64,000 nucleotides of DNA from Mycogone perniciosa (lineage: Eukaryota; Ascomycota; Sordariomycetes; Hypocreales; Hypocreaceae). The DNA lies in assembly GCA_025331125.1 (NCBI GenBank), contig JAOALB010000034.1:62001-126000 (forward strand). Reading direction: 5' to 3'. Of this stretch, positions 12,657 to 23,925 are shown in pieces (positions within the stretch are counted from its first letter, which is position 1; every line of letters begins with the position of its first letter). Position numbers and translations under genes: made by a program. A model generated the notes under the pieces. That model was not told the origin of the DNA, made no database searches, and saw nothing but the letters and a program-made list of their open reading frames with translations.

Positions 12657-14780
12657 ATGTCGCTGATGGAGCCCGTGGTGTATGAAGAAACGCCTTTAGC
12701 CGACTACCTCAGAGGTGTGTGTGCATGTGAGATGTCGCCCTTCCAATTGTCGCATGCTGACAGAACCGCTCCGACAGACGGGGGAAACGAGTCGGAGGCA
12801 GAATGGGCCCCCATGAACGACACATCAGATCGGCGCTCCTCAATTCCGTCTGACGCTTCGCGCCCTGCCAGTCCGTCACCATTCGCGCCGACAGGTCGTC
12901 CTTTGGTAAAGGCACGATTCCGCAATAATAATAATGGCCAACCGGAAACAGTGCGACCAGCGGCCGTACGCTCGTTGCCGCTGCAGTCTTGGAGGAGAAG
13001 TTGTTCTGTATGCTTGTCCCGTCCGGTTGTGCTGTAGCGGTGTATAGATCTGGAGCTAACATAGGTTGCGCAGGCCGCCGTCACAGCCAGTATCGATCGC
13101 GCCGACACTATCAGGTTCCTCGAACAATTCAGATATACCATTATTGCCTCGCAGCTTCTCAGCGGCCATTCAATACTCGGACATCGACAGCCTGCCTTCA
13201 AAGCGCCTGTCCCGTCAGCCGATAACAATGATCACGCTCTCCTGTCGGCCGAGGGCATCATTGCCTCCATTCTTGGGGCGCTAGCCGTCGCAGTCATTCT
13301 AAGCTGGGTCCTAGGCAGTGCGCCATCACATGTCACAAAGAAGCGTCTAATCTTCTTATTGGTCCTGATTGCAGCATCAACGCTGTTGGGACAGATTTAT
13401 ATGAGACGACAGTGGCTTCGCTACCGGAGAGAGCAGTCTTTGTCCGAAATCACAACTCTTATATCGAATTCCCAAGATTTTGATAGTGCAACTGAAGCCA
13501 CATTGGCCCTGGTTCAAGAGGTGGAGCTGGTCTCCCGCGGGTATCGAATGTCAGTTCGCATCCCCTTACTTGGCTACAGCAGTCTGAAGAACTAACACCC
13601 CCCGTAGCAGCGCACCACTTCCTCCGATCAGCAGACTCGAAGATCGTACCCAGAGCCGAAAATGCATTCGTTTGCGAAAAGCCCTCAAGAATTCCTTCGC
13701 CGATGTCCTTCAGACCTACAACCAAGTGTCGGATGTTGTCAGGGGCTTCTCCGAGCAAACGGAGCTTGAGAAATACTACGACATGTACGATGTCAGTGAC
13801 TTTGATATCTCTGACGCACGCCAGGGCTTCAACGAAAACGAGTTTGAAGACCCGGAGTCCCTCAGGACACTGAAGGTGCTTGCCGCGCGGTTCCATACGA
13901 CGCGAAAGATGCTGCTTTGCGCTCTGTTGGCGCTGGATGCAAATGAAGAAAAGGGGAGCGATTTGCTGCGGTGGACAGCAGCGGTAGAGGCATTACACAC
14001 TGTGATAGCTTCGACCAAGTCTGCTTTTGAGAAGCTACAGGCCATTCTGAGTGAAGAGGAATGTAAGTAGTAAATCCCTCCATCGCGATAACTCATCTCT
14101 GATCATAAGCAGCTTTCCCAGTCCCGGCGACTCCCAAGTCTCCTCTCACTCCAGGCAAAGAGCGCTGGCGTTCGCAGCTTCGAAAACTCAACTCCTTATC
14201 AACAGGTATTCGGGGCTTGCAAGCTAAACTTCACCTTTTGAGAGAGGAGTCGGACAGGGCACTAGATGACTCCAACGACATCTCAGAGCTGGGTCCTAAT
14301 CTCATGGCACAGTATGACTCCATCGGAGTGGACCTCAAAGAGCTCATGACAGCATGGGAAGAGGGCAAGGCTGCCCTGGCTCTCGGCATCGATAGGAACG
14401 AGAAGAGGCTCTCTTCCATGAGCACGCTACTATCACCCACGAGCTCCTTGAGCGGACTCACAACCGTGGGTGAGGGAGGCACAGCCGACGCCTTCAAGGC
14501 ACTCACAGGCGAGTCACCGCCCGCCTCGGATGTGAATGAGCCTAGGGAGGATGCTCAGGAGGTGTTTGAGGCGGTAGCACAGCCAAGGCCACGAAGCTTA
14601 TTAACAAGAGAGGAGAGGATCGTGAAAGTAAGGGAGGAGAGGGAGCAGAAAGCCCTGGCACGACAGAACATGGAGACGACGAGAGGCATGTTGCGAGAAC
14701 TGGAAACGGTCATCAGCCTCCGACCCAACAAGCGAACCAGTGCACCAGCGGCAACAGGGGGGCGTATTGTCTCCATGTAG
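12657..14780 (+). CDS. Vezatin/Inp2-like peroxisomal myosin-binding membrane protein
   Basis: Five exons: 12657..12714, 12778..13007, 13074..13549, 13608..14062, 14113..14780; 628 aa. Introns are 63, 66, 58 and 50 nt, each with a CTGAC- or CTAAC-like branch site where visible. The third donor (GTCAGT) is the least certain; it gives GYRISAPLPPISRLED across the junction. An acidic N-terminus (MEPVVYEETPLADYLR) is followed by two adjacent hydrophobic segments in exon 3 (GIIASILGALAVAVILSWVL and RLIFLLVLIAASTLLG), then a long helical region with a conserved core. This is the layout of the fungal 'myosin-binding motif of peroxisomes' family, which includes yeast Inp2, the peroxisomal receptor for Myo2. 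The start could also be ATG 12666. Role inferred from family: tethering peroxisomes to the actomyosin transport system. Confidence 0.78.
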
Positions 14781-15545
14781 CAGTCCCGACGACGTTGTTT
14801 TTCTTGTCTACTTTTCCATTCACATGTTATAACACTACAGGCGCATGGCGGCATTTATGTTTTCCTTGCATATCTATCTATTCTCACAATCTCTCAGAGA
14901 CAACACCTCGAGATGGCGGTTCGGTTTGGTGCCTGGCAGTTGAATTGTTTTCGGTGTATATAGATGGAACACCTCATGACGATGGCTACAAGATGGGATC
15001 ACACGCAAAGCATCTGTATATAGACATTGGCACATTCTTTCTGTTGTGTTCCGGGCACATTGTTTTCTTCTTTTTTTTTTTCTCTCTTTCATATGTAAGT
15101 AAATACTCAAACCAGACTGACAGAGTGCACGAAATGATGACCTACAAGAACCTATTATCTCATGAAGTATTACTTCGTACCTTGTCACGTCTGCCCCGCG
15201 TAAAATTGGCGTCGCCCTTCACCAAAAAATGCAGCCCCCGCTGAGACGCGTCTCGCTAGCCCACAAGCTCCCCTACTATCGTGTAAAGTGCTTTTTGCTT
15301 TCCGCCTTCAACACACCACCACTTCCTTTCCTCACTACCAACTTGACCTTGTGTGTATCGCAACCTCACAGCACCAGACTCTTTCGTTCTGTGTCTGCAC
15401 TCTGTAAAACAGCATTTGCCTTCCCTTTTGCTACCCACGGTCTTCATCCAGCTTCTCCAGAACCCAGTCAGTACGTTGGACTCGCTCGCCGCCCAAGCTT
15501 GCACCCCTTGTGTGCGCATAGGAGGTTCTCTAACGCGAAGCAGCA
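14781..15545. other. Intergenic with PCNA promoter
   Basis: The 3' flank of the peroxisomal gene, then the PCNA promoter and leader. It contains the perfect MCB listed separately and a T-rich run at about 15068-15090. No further gene is seen. Confidence 0.55.
15246..15251. promoter_or_regulatory. MluI cell-cycle box (ACGCGT) upstream of PCNA
   Basis: ACGCGT lies in the perfect palindrome GAGACGCGTCTC, 300 bp upstream of the PCNA start codon. In yeasts ACGCGT is the MBF site driving G1/S transcription, and PCNA is a classical target. Use by MBF in this organism is inferred. Confidence 0.55.
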
Positions 15546-16536
15546 ATGTTGGAGGCACGGCTTGAGCAGGCTAACATCCTGAAGAAGGTAATGATTCGAT
15601 TTGTTGTGCTCACTCCCATGATACCGGCTCGCGCTAACAAGAAGGAAAAATAGGTGGTTGATGCCATCAAGGACCTCGTCCAGGATTGCAACTTCGACTG
15701 CAATGACTCCGGCATTGCGCTCCAGGCCATGGACAATTCGCACGTGGCCCTCGTGTCGATGATGCTCAAGGCTGAGGGTTTCTCACCGTACCGATGCGAC
15801 CGCAATATCGCCCTCGGAGTCAACTTGACGTCGCTGACCAAGGTGCTGCGCGCGGCCCAGAACGACGACATCCTGACACTCAAGGCGGAGGACGCTCCCG
15901 ATGTGCTGAACCTGATTTTTGAGAGCAGCGACAATGACCGCATCAGCGAGTATGACCTCAAGCTCATGGACATTGACCAGGAGCACCTGGGTATTCCTGA
16001 GACCGAGTACGCGGCTACCATTGCCATGCCTGCAGCTGAGTTCCGGAGAATCTGCACCGACTTGGCTGCCATGTCAGAATCAGGTATGTTGTGTGCATGG
16101 TGATTCACTGTGCTCAGGAACTGAACTTTTGAAACTAATATTGAACCCCGATAACAGTCGGTATCGAGGCTTCCAAGGACGGTGTCAAGTTCTCTTGCAA
16201 CGGTGACATTGGCAATGGATCAGTCACCCTGCGAAGCCACACCAATGTCGAGAAGCCCGAGTTGAACGTGGACATTGAGCTGACGGAGCCGGTATCCCTG
16301 ACCTTCTCGCTCAAGTACCTCGTCAACTTCTGCAAGGCAGCCGCCCTCTCCAACCAGGTCAAGATCTGCCTATCCAGCGAGGTGCCGCTCCTTGTCGAGT
16401 ACAATCTGTCTGGCAGCAGCTTCTTGCGCTTCTACCTTGCCCCCAAGGTTTGTTCGCCCTACGGTTTCCACCCACTCTTGCTATCCAAGCCGGGGTATGC
16501 TAACACCGCTGTCTACAGATTGGCGAGGACGAGTAA
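15546..16536 (+). CDS. PCNA, DNA polymerase sliding clamp
   Basis: Exons 15546..15587, 15654..16083, 16158..16447, 16519..16536; 259 aa, the normal length for the family. The protein starts MLEARLEQANILKK, contains the CDRNIALGVNLTSL and LMDIDQEHLGIPE segments (the latter is the interdomain connector that binds PIP-box partners), and ends YLAPKIGEDE. The two six-stranded clamp domains fall on either side of the connector. PCNA trimers encircle DNA and tether polymerases, ligase, FEN1 and repair factors in the nucleus. The last exon is only 18 nt (ATT GGC GAG GAC GAG TAA). Introns are 66, 74 and 71 nt. An ACGCGT box upstream suggests S-phase control. Confidence 0.97.
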
Positions 16537-17177
16537 AGAATGTATTTGGAACACACACAATATGAATACGACGTACAATCCCCCGCATACAGTAGGCTGG
16601 CGTTGAAGGGAGGAGGACACAACTCAGATCCGGTGGATGCATGCATGCATGCACGCACGGAGACGGGTAAAAACAGGGAGGGGAATGGATATCCACCAAG
16701 TATTTGTAGCTATAAAAGAGCCATGTTAGTTGCGGTGTGTCATCACGATAATGATTCAAGATGCTGTTCGTTTGACGGATCCTGTTTAATAGGGGGTTGA
16801 CTCTCCTGACTCTCCTGACTCATGCCCTCGTATCTCGGTCTACGGAGTACCGCCATTAATATTATTATCGCCCTGCTTTCTCCCTGCTGAAGGAATGTTT
16901 CATGGCTAGATCCGTCAGTGCCGTCACCCACAGACCGCCTACTTGCACGGCCTAAGATCGGATCTTGTAGGCGGGGCTCTTGGAATTGCTCATTATAAAT
17001 AATGACCACGACGGACAGTGGTAATAGTTGGTGACTGCTTATTGCAACGTGCCTTCAATCTTCCATTTCTCTCATATCCCGTTTAACAAACAAACAGCGT
17101 GTGCATTGCATTTGCATATCATATCATACCATATCATATCATATTACTACATACTACGAGGACACCCTCCCGAAACG
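16537..17177. other. Intergenic with pyridoxal kinase promoter
   Basis: The 3' flank of PCNA contains an (ATGC)n run at 16637-16659 and one TACGGAGTAC motif at 16841-16850. The proximal pyridoxal kinase leader contains a CATAT-type tandem repeat at 17115-17145. No further gene is seen. Confidence 0.55.
17115..17145 (+). repeat. CATAT tandem repeat in promoter/leader
   Basis: Short tandem array of CATAT(C) units ending about 30 bp before the pyridoxal kinase ATG. A simple-sequence repeat that may vary in length between strains; function unknown. Confidence 0.7.
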
Positions 17178-18436
17178 ATGTCTGCAAGCCCCTCCACGCC
17201 TGCAACGCGGGTGCTGGCGGTTGCTAGCCATGTAAGTGACTGTGACCCTGCGTTATTATTAGTAGCTGGTTCTCAGTGGGCTAACTGCATCGTTTTTGGC
17301 TGGTCTCAGGTGGTCTCAGGGTATGACGAAGAAGAACTCGAGGAGTGTGAGCAAGGTCTGGAGATTGCAAGCTAACATATCGTCAGCAATGTAGGAAACA
17401 AGGTGGCCGTCTTCGCGCTCCAGTCTCTCGGCTGCGATGTCGCTGCGTTAAACACGGTTCAGTTTAGCAATCACACTGGTTACACACAATGGACAGGAAC
17501 CAGAGTCTCTGCTCAGGAGATTACAGACCTCTATGATGGGCTGAGGCAGTCATACCTGGATGACTTCGACATGATGCTCTCTGGGTATATCCCCGGCGCA
17601 GAGGCTGTGGTCGCCGTGGGCAACATCGCAAAGGAGCTCAAGGAGAAGTCACAACAGAACCCCGGTAGATTCTTCTGGGTCTTGGATCCTGTCATGGGCG
17701 ATAATGGCCACATCTATGTGGCCCAAGACGTCGTTCCTGCGTACAAGGCTCTCCTCCCGTATGCGGATTTGATACTGCCTAACCAATATGAAGCCGAGTA
17801 TGTTTGCTTGCTTGCCGACTGACGAGAGAAATCAACGCCCTGCTGACATTGCTTAGACTTCTCTCCGACGTAAAGATCGTGGACATGGACAGCCTCGGCA
17901 AGGCCATTCAAGTCCTTCACGACAAATACCACGTCCCCCATATCATCATCACCTCTGTCAACTTCTCAGCCCCAGGTCATCCACCCTCTCACCTGTCAGT
18001 CATCGGCTCCAGCATGACCTCGGACCGAAAAGCGCGGCTCTTCGAGATTATGTTTCCCTCCATCGACTGCTACTTCTGTGGAACGGGCGACATGTTCGGT
18101 GCCCTCGTCACGAGGCGCATCCACGAGGCCGTGCACTCTGTCCCAGGACTGTCCAACCGCGCGAGCTGGCTGAGCGACGATGACGTCCCCGCAAAAGAGT
18201 TGCCGCTGGCAAGGGCTGCAGAGAAGGTCCTGGCGAGCATGCATGAGGTTCTGACTAGGACCAGGGACGGCATGGAGGCAGTGATGGAACGGACTTGGGC
18301 TCGCCTGTCTGAAGAGGATAAGAAGGATGAAAAGAAGATGCAGATTGTGAAGAGCAAGGCTGCTGAGTTGCAGCTCGTGACGAATGTGGACAGCTTGAGG
18401 TCTCCGACCGTACAGTTTAGAGCGAAGAGCTTGTAG
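17178..18436 (+). CDS. Pyridoxal kinase (Bud16-type)
   Basis: Exons 17178..17231, 17310..17320, 17387..17797, 17857..18436; 351 aa. Exon 2 is a micro-exon of 11 nt that supplies VVSG and restores the frame: RVLAVASH-VVSG-NVGNKVAVFALQSLG, the conserved N-terminus of PdxK/Bud16 proteins. Family motifs follow: FSNHTGYTQW, the substrate/metal-site VLDPVMGD, LPNQYEAELL and the ribokinase-fold anion hole and catalytic Asp in FCGTGDMF. The enzyme phosphorylates pyridoxal, pyridoxine and pyridoxamine with ATP in the B6 salvage route, in the cytosol. The C-terminus carries a charged helix (SEEDKKDEKKM). The 3' end is 171 bp from the convergent dUTPase gene. Confidence 0.93.
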
Positions 18437-18607
18437 ATCGATCCCCTTGGGGGGTGGGGGACATGGAGGGGAATGGAATAGAATAGAATAGAGATGGGCT
18501 CTGTGTTTTCTTTGTGGGCGATTCTCGTCTATCTTGGATATCTAATAATATTTGTTTTTCCCCCGTCGTTTTCGGCCACGAAGGTCTAGTCCGTCCGTAT
18601 CATCTCT

Positions 18608-19223
18608 TTAGTTCGTGCCTGTGCTGCCAAAGCCGCCAGCACCACGTACACTCTCCTCTAGCTCCTCCACCTCGACCACATCCGGAGTGACGATGCGCTC
18701 AAGCACCAGCTGCGCGATCCGATCGCCCTCCTTGATCTCGAAATCGGTCTCGGCGTGGTTGAAGAGCAGCACCTTGACCTGACCGCGGTAATCGGCATCG
18801 ATGACGCCAGCACCAGTGTCGATGAAGTGCTTGGACGCGAGGCCGGATCGGGGGGCAATTCGGCCGTCTAGTCATAGTTTAGCATATATCCATAGTCCAT
18901 GTCCATGTCAGAGTGGTAGACGTACAAGTTCCAGCCGGCACAGCGATGCTGATGTCTGTGTCGACGAGGGCCTTTCCTCTTGCAGGGATGGTGGTGTCTC
19001 GCGCAGCGTAGATGTCATAGCCAGCGGCAAAGGCGCTACCACGAGTGGGCAGACGGCCTTGCGGCGAGAGCTTCTTGATCTGCAGAGGAGGAATGGAAGA
19101 AGTCGCCATGGCTGATAGTGCTGGTGCTGGTGCTACAGCAGCGATGGTCTCGTCGGGGATGGTCTTGACGCGTTTGGCAGGCGGAGATTTGGTGATATTT
19201 TCGTTGTCAAGAATTGTGGACAT
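18608..19223 (-). CDS. dUTP diphosphatase (dUTPase)
   Basis: Two exons, 18926..19223 and 18608..18867 (minus); 185 aa; intron 58 nt. The in-frame ATG at 19223 gives MSTILDNENITKSPP; the frame runs a little further upstream without ATG. A short basic N-terminal tail (PPAKRVK, a possible nuclear localisation signal) precedes the trimeric dUTPase fold. Conserved motifs in order: AGYDIYAA, PRSGLASKHFIDTG, GVIDADYRG (catalytic Asp), a DRIAQLVLERI segment, and the C-terminal P-loop-like RGAGGFGSTG. It hydrolyses dUTP to dUMP and PPi, keeping uracil out of DNA and supplying dTMP synthesis. PCNA lies about 2 kb away, and tandem ACGCGA sites lie upstream. Confidence 0.96.
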
Positions 19224-19639
19224 TGTTATCAATGAGTTGGCGATCTAATGCGGAGCAGAGTTGGGAGAGCAATGCGTGCAGTGCAGTAGTACTCCGTACT
19301 CGTAGTAATATGTAGATAATATGGGGAACTGATGCGATAGATAAGACGCAACGATGCCAATCGAGTGGTAACACGCGACACGCGAATGCGGGACGAAAGC
19401 GCGGTGTGCTGAGGAATTGACCAATGAAGATGGCGCCGTGATTGAGTGGTTGCTTCTATTAGCCTCCTTGCATACCTAAGGTATACTACGTACGAAGTAC
19501 GGAGTAGAGCATGACACGCTTTGCTTCGTCTAATTTCATCGCAATAGTATTCCACGAGTAGATATACAGAACCTCAACTCCACACTGAGGGATAACTGAG
19601 CAGCTTTCTATACCAATGGCACATCCCAAATAGTAGTCA
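19224..19639. other. dUTPase promoter region
   Basis: Between the dUTPase start and the end of the CENP-K-like gene (both minus). It holds the tandem ACGCGA sites and two TACTCCGTA-type motifs (19290-19298 and 19498-19506). No gene is seen. Confidence 0.5.
19373..19385. promoter_or_regulatory. Tandem MCB-like ACGCGA sites upstream of dUTPase
   Basis: Two ACGCGA hexamers (19373-19378 and 19380-19385) begin 7 bp apart, about 150 bp upstream of the dUTPase ATG. They share the ACGCG core of the MBF site; the last base differs from the perfect box. The dUTPase gene is under G1/S control in yeasts; regulation here is inferred. Confidence 0.45.
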
Positions 19640-20672
19640 TCAATCCTCCAATTCCCTTCCAAAGTCCACCAGACGTATCCTCGTCGCATCCTTGGGGTGG
19701 AACTGAGCCACCTTGGACCGTATAAGGAACCTGGCTGCCGCCGTCTCTCGCGGCAGCTGTACGTACGCTTCCGAATTGCTTCCCTTTGCTTCAACCAGCC
19801 TGTTGAGAAGCTCTTCTGCCAATTGGCGCATCTCGATCCCTGCAGCTGCGACCTCATCTGTCTGTTGCTCTTGGCCAGCTTCTTCATTACTCGGTCCCCA
19901 AATTTCGTCGATGCGACGTTGTCTTTTGTCCTGGTTGACGTCCCCCTTGGCTTTCTTAAGCTTCCCCTGAGCATTGAAGCCGGTAGCAAGATCCTCAGTG
20001 TCAATGTCCATCATGTCCCCGACAACTGGCCCTCCTAGATCTTCTGCTGCCAACATACTCGCCAGGTGGTCATCAATGAAACGATTCAAGGCCTTCATTA
20101 GCTTGGACGTCTCCCGGTTGTAGTTTTGTTTCTTCTTCTCCAACTCCTCTATCCGCTCGCGGGTCCCATCCTCGGGACGCATTTCAGCTTGCGAGCCCAG
20201 TTCTGCGCCTAGAGACTGGACCCTAGCACTGAGAGCTTCATTGAGGAGCTTATGATCTCTCAGTGCAGTTTTATCAGCTTCCAGCTGGCGTTTCTCTTTG
20301 TCATTCACCTCGCTCTGGGAAGCGAGGAACGCCTTGGACTCCTCAATCGCCCGGTGCGTTTTCCGCAGGGCTAGCAGGGCAGGGAGAATAGACCCAGGGA
20401 ATGGGAGGAAAGGCTCAGAGTTGGTGACATCTTCCAGGGCTATCTTGATGACTTGGGCTTGCTCAGCAGCTGATTGGGGAGCTCCATGTTGAGAAGATCG
20501 CAGCTACATAGAGTGTCAGTCATGCTATAGTTTCTTTGTTCGCGCATCTGGCAGTTCTTACCTCGTTCAACTCAGTTTCGTATTCTCTCACTTTTCGCTG
20601 GAGCTCCGTCAATGTGTATTCCAGATTCGCAGCATGCACCTGCGCCTCTGAGCTATGCGATCTGTCATCCAT
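19640..20672 (-). CDS. CENP-K/Sim4-like kinetochore protein (putative)
   Basis: Two exons, 20562..20672 and 19640..20503 (minus); 324 aa; intron 58 nt with GTAAGA donor and ATGTAG acceptor. The N-terminal half is charged coiled coil (MDDRSHSSEAQVHAANLEYT onward; heptads continue to about residue 190). It is followed by FIDDHLASMLAAEDLGG, RQRRIDEIWG and a conserved C-terminus FLIRSKVAQFHPKDATRIRL. This C-terminal pattern resembles fungal proteins carrying the CENP-K domain (S. pombe Sim4), a subunit of the inner kinetochore CCAN. The assignment is from memory of the family and is moderate. If wrong, it is still a conserved, mainly coiled-coil nuclear protein. Confidence 0.6.
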
Positions 20673-21784
20673 TCGAATGGTATTATTCAAGCCAGGCGGT
20701 GGTTGAAGCCATCAATCGATGCGATGCAATTGAGCTGTCTTGATGTGCTCACAGTCTCTAAACTGTGTAAACTGACCCTAAGGTAATGCTCCTACAGCGC
20801 TGTGAGGTCCACTAATCCGCGTAAAAGAGCTCTGCAACTTCGACCAACACACAGTGCAGTCCCGATTTGTCTCATCTACCACGTGACCGTCCTGCAGTTA
20901 TCCTAGCCAGGGAGCATGGGGCGTAATCTGGTTCCAGCAAAGCTCTCTCTTTTCGAACCTTTGCCTCCAACATCTCCTCTCCTCGCGACGCGCCACCCGC
21001 CAGTCCATCACCTATCCATCATCCTTTTTCTTTCTGGTGCCACGGGGGTTTCCATCTCGCCGCCTTCGGTTTTTCGTTGTTTTCGACTCGGTTTGAAGCT
21101 TTAACTCATTTTACTTGGAGGAATCAACGGAGCTGCCAAGCCAGCAAACACGAGCGGTCCGTCGCTGAATCATCTCCGCTTTTTGCGCCCTCGAGGAGCT
21201 GTCGCCAACTGCCTTTCCAAACGCGCGCGCGCAAGGCTTGTGTGTTTGTTTGCCTGTTGTGAGGATTCCCTGGCGCCACTCGTAAGAGTCTGGCCAAAAA
21301 GGTTTGAGCGGAGCGCCTGTCTCTTCCATTTTCTGCTTTCGAGACATCTGTCCCAGCACCGATCGCTTCACCATCCTCTTCACTATCTATCAGCCACTCA
21401 ATCTCATCATCGCCCTTTCTTTCCATCCACCATTTGGGGAATCACCGGAGACTCTAGCGATTCGGCACCTTTGCAGGAGTTCTGGAGCGCCTAGAGCGGG
21501 AGAAGAGGATACCCTTGAGATTCACAACTCCTCCCTTACAACCTCAATTCCGTTACACAGTTTGGGGCAGCGCCCTTGCGACACCAGTCACATCACGAAC
21601 TCTGCACGGGACAGCCGACCCTACCACCGATCTAGTCACTACACCAGCACGTTTTCCTTCGAAAACCCCCTGAGTGTAGATAAGACGAAGAAAATAGAAG
21701 AGGACCTTGATCATCATCGCCTTTTAGACGGCTCTATATTCGTCTCCTTGTGATTTTCTTTTTCTTTTACTTGAAGAAGCAAAA
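20673..21784. other. Divergent promoter and long leader of the KH-domain gene
   Basis: 1.1 kb between the CENP-K-like gene (-) and the KH gene (+). From about 20930 it is rich in pyrimidine tracts (CTCTCC, TTTCTTTC), typical of a strong promoter and a long 5' leader. Several upstream ATGs and a 149-codon open frame (21304-21753) exist, but composition and content do not support a protein. A leader intron is possible but not defined. Confidence 0.5.
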
Positions 21785-23281
21785 ATGTCGACCTCGCCGC
21801 CCCAGCCCACTCAATCGGTCAAGCGCCCTCTTGAAGAGGCCTCTTCCCCTTCGCGCGCTACCGACCAGCCCGATGCGAAGCGACTCGCCCTCGACAAGGT
21901 TGTCAAGACCCAGGAAGAGACAGAGAAGCTTGACCTCGTCACCAAGGCGCCCGCCAATGTTGCCGAGCAGAATGGCGAGGACAACACCAATGGCGTCTCG
22001 GCAGAGGTGACTGAAACCGCCACGACTGATGCCACCAACGATGCGAAAACTTCGATCTCAACAGCAGGTGCCATGTCATCGGTGCCCGCTAGCTCTGCTG
22101 CAGCACATGACGAGAGCTCATGGATCCATATCCGAGCCGTCATCTCTAGCCCTGAGGCTGCCACCATCATCGGCAAGGGTGGTGAGAATGTATCAAATAT
22201 CCGCAAGATGTCTAATGCGAAGTGCACCGTAAGCGATTACCAGAAGGGAGCCGTCGAACGAATCCTGACGGTCAGTGGCATTGTCGATGCAGTTGCCAAG
22301 GTAAGAACAAACGAACACGGTCTTTGTTCGTCGACAGCGTCTTTCTGGTATGTGCTAAACCTTTCATAGGCCTTTGGTTTGATTATTCGGACGTTGAACA
22401 ACGAGCCGCTTGGGGAGGCCTCCACCGCTTCCTCCAAGACCTACCCTCTTCGTCTTCTCATTCCTCACATCCTCATCGGCTCTATTATTGGTAAGGGTGG
22501 CTCTCGGATCCGAGAGATTCAGGAGGCCTCTGGAGCGAGGCTGAATGCATCGGATTCTTGCCTTCCTATGTCAAGCGAGCGCTCTCTGGTGGTTATGGGC
22601 GTTGCCGATGCTGTGCACATTGCCACGTATTATGTCGGCAGCACGCTGCTCGAGCAGTTGAATGAGCGATTCGGTGGTCCGGCCGCCTCAGCGTATGCTA
22701 CCAGGAGTGGCGCGCCGGTTGGATCGATCCCCGGCGGCATGCAAGTCGTTCCGTATTCCCCTCAGCCGGCGTCCGGACACTACGGCCGTGCTGAGAACTA
22801 TGGTCGTCACCAGGAGCGGCGCCCTCAACACGCGCCACCTGCGCCGTACCCGCAACCCTACCCTCATGGAGCTCCCCACGGTAATCCCGCCATCCCCATG
22901 CAGTACGGAGGCCAGCCCGCAGCAGCCTATGGAGCCGCTGCTCCTCACGTCCAGCCACACATTGCGCCTCATACCGGCCCGCAACCACACGGCGGTCCCC
23001 AAGGCCAGCAGCCTATGCATGCTGGAATGCCCGGAGGCCCCATCACTCAGCAGATATACATTCCCAACGACATGGTTGGCGCCATCATCGGCAAGGGTGG
23101 ACAGAAGATCAATGAGATTCGACAGATGAGCGGTAGCGTGATCAAAATTAATGAGCCTCAGGACAACAGCAACGAACGACTGGTGACGATTACTGGAACG
23201 GAGGAATGCAACCGTATGGCTCTGTACATGTTGTACTCGCGACTCGGTGAGACACAAAACAGAACCAGCGGCAGCAGCTAA
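21785..23281 (+). CDS. Three-KH-domain RNA-binding protein (Pbp2/Hek2/PCBP type)
   Basis: Exons 21785..22300 and 22370..23281; 475 aa; intron 69 nt with a GTAAGA donor. The N-terminal ~110 residues are acidic/low-complexity. Three KH domains follow, each with an intact GXXG loop: IIGKGGENVSNIR (about residue 125), IIGKGGSRIREIQ (about 215) and IIGKGGQKINEIR (about 410). KH2 and KH3 are separated by a Pro/Gln/His/Gly-rich linker. This is the layout of poly(rC)-binding proteins and the yeast Pbp2/Hek2 family, which bind single-stranded C-rich RNA and act in mRNA localisation, stability or telomere silencing. The exact orthologue cannot be fixed by eye. Confidence 0.9.
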
Positions 23282-23925
23282 GTGTGACCTTCTAACCAAC
23301 TTACGCAAAAACAGAATCGGAAAAGCACCGAATTTAATCAGGCGCGATGACGGGCGAGCGAGGTGCAATTCATGTTGGGGTTCTCTTTTTACTTTTTCTT
23401 TGTTGATTGAGACAAAGGAATACATACGGTGGACTATGTAATCTTCTTACTAGGGACAGTGAGAGAGCCATATGGTTATGGAAAGCTACAAACTATTCCT
23501 GACGGTCCAGGACTGAGTGCAGGTGGGGATTCGAAATTCACTAGATGGGGTGCTTTAACGGGATGGTGCTCTTTGTGCTCTGTGTTTTCTCATTTTGCTT
23601 GACTGGGAGGGAGTCGGTGACACTGATTTGTTTTTGGGAGACAATCCATTCGCACTGAAAGCGATTGCAAAAAGTATTCGTTCTAATATTGCACCTGTTT
23701 CTTCTTGGTACTTGGCCTGACTTCCTTTGGGCTACGTATATTATTGTGACTACATATCCGTACCCATCCATATAGAGGATGCCTATCTATTCAAGAATAC
23801 CTTGTTTCTCGTGCTATCAATACACACCTACTTATGGCTATCCAAGCTACCTTACAGCTTCTTAAACTGGACATGGTACTGGCAACCTATATTAGCTCTG
23901 GCAGGATACGAGGGCTTTAGAGAAC
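23282..23925. other. Intergenic, between convergent genes
   Basis: The 3' flanks of the KH gene (+) and the ABM-like gene (-). No gene, RNA or repeat is recognised. Confidence 0.5.

Noticed and set aside
21304..21753. 149-codon open frame upstream of the KH-domain gene.
   Set aside because: Composition follows the pyrimidine-rich leader, it overlaps the expected 5' leader, and no conserved sequence is recognisable.
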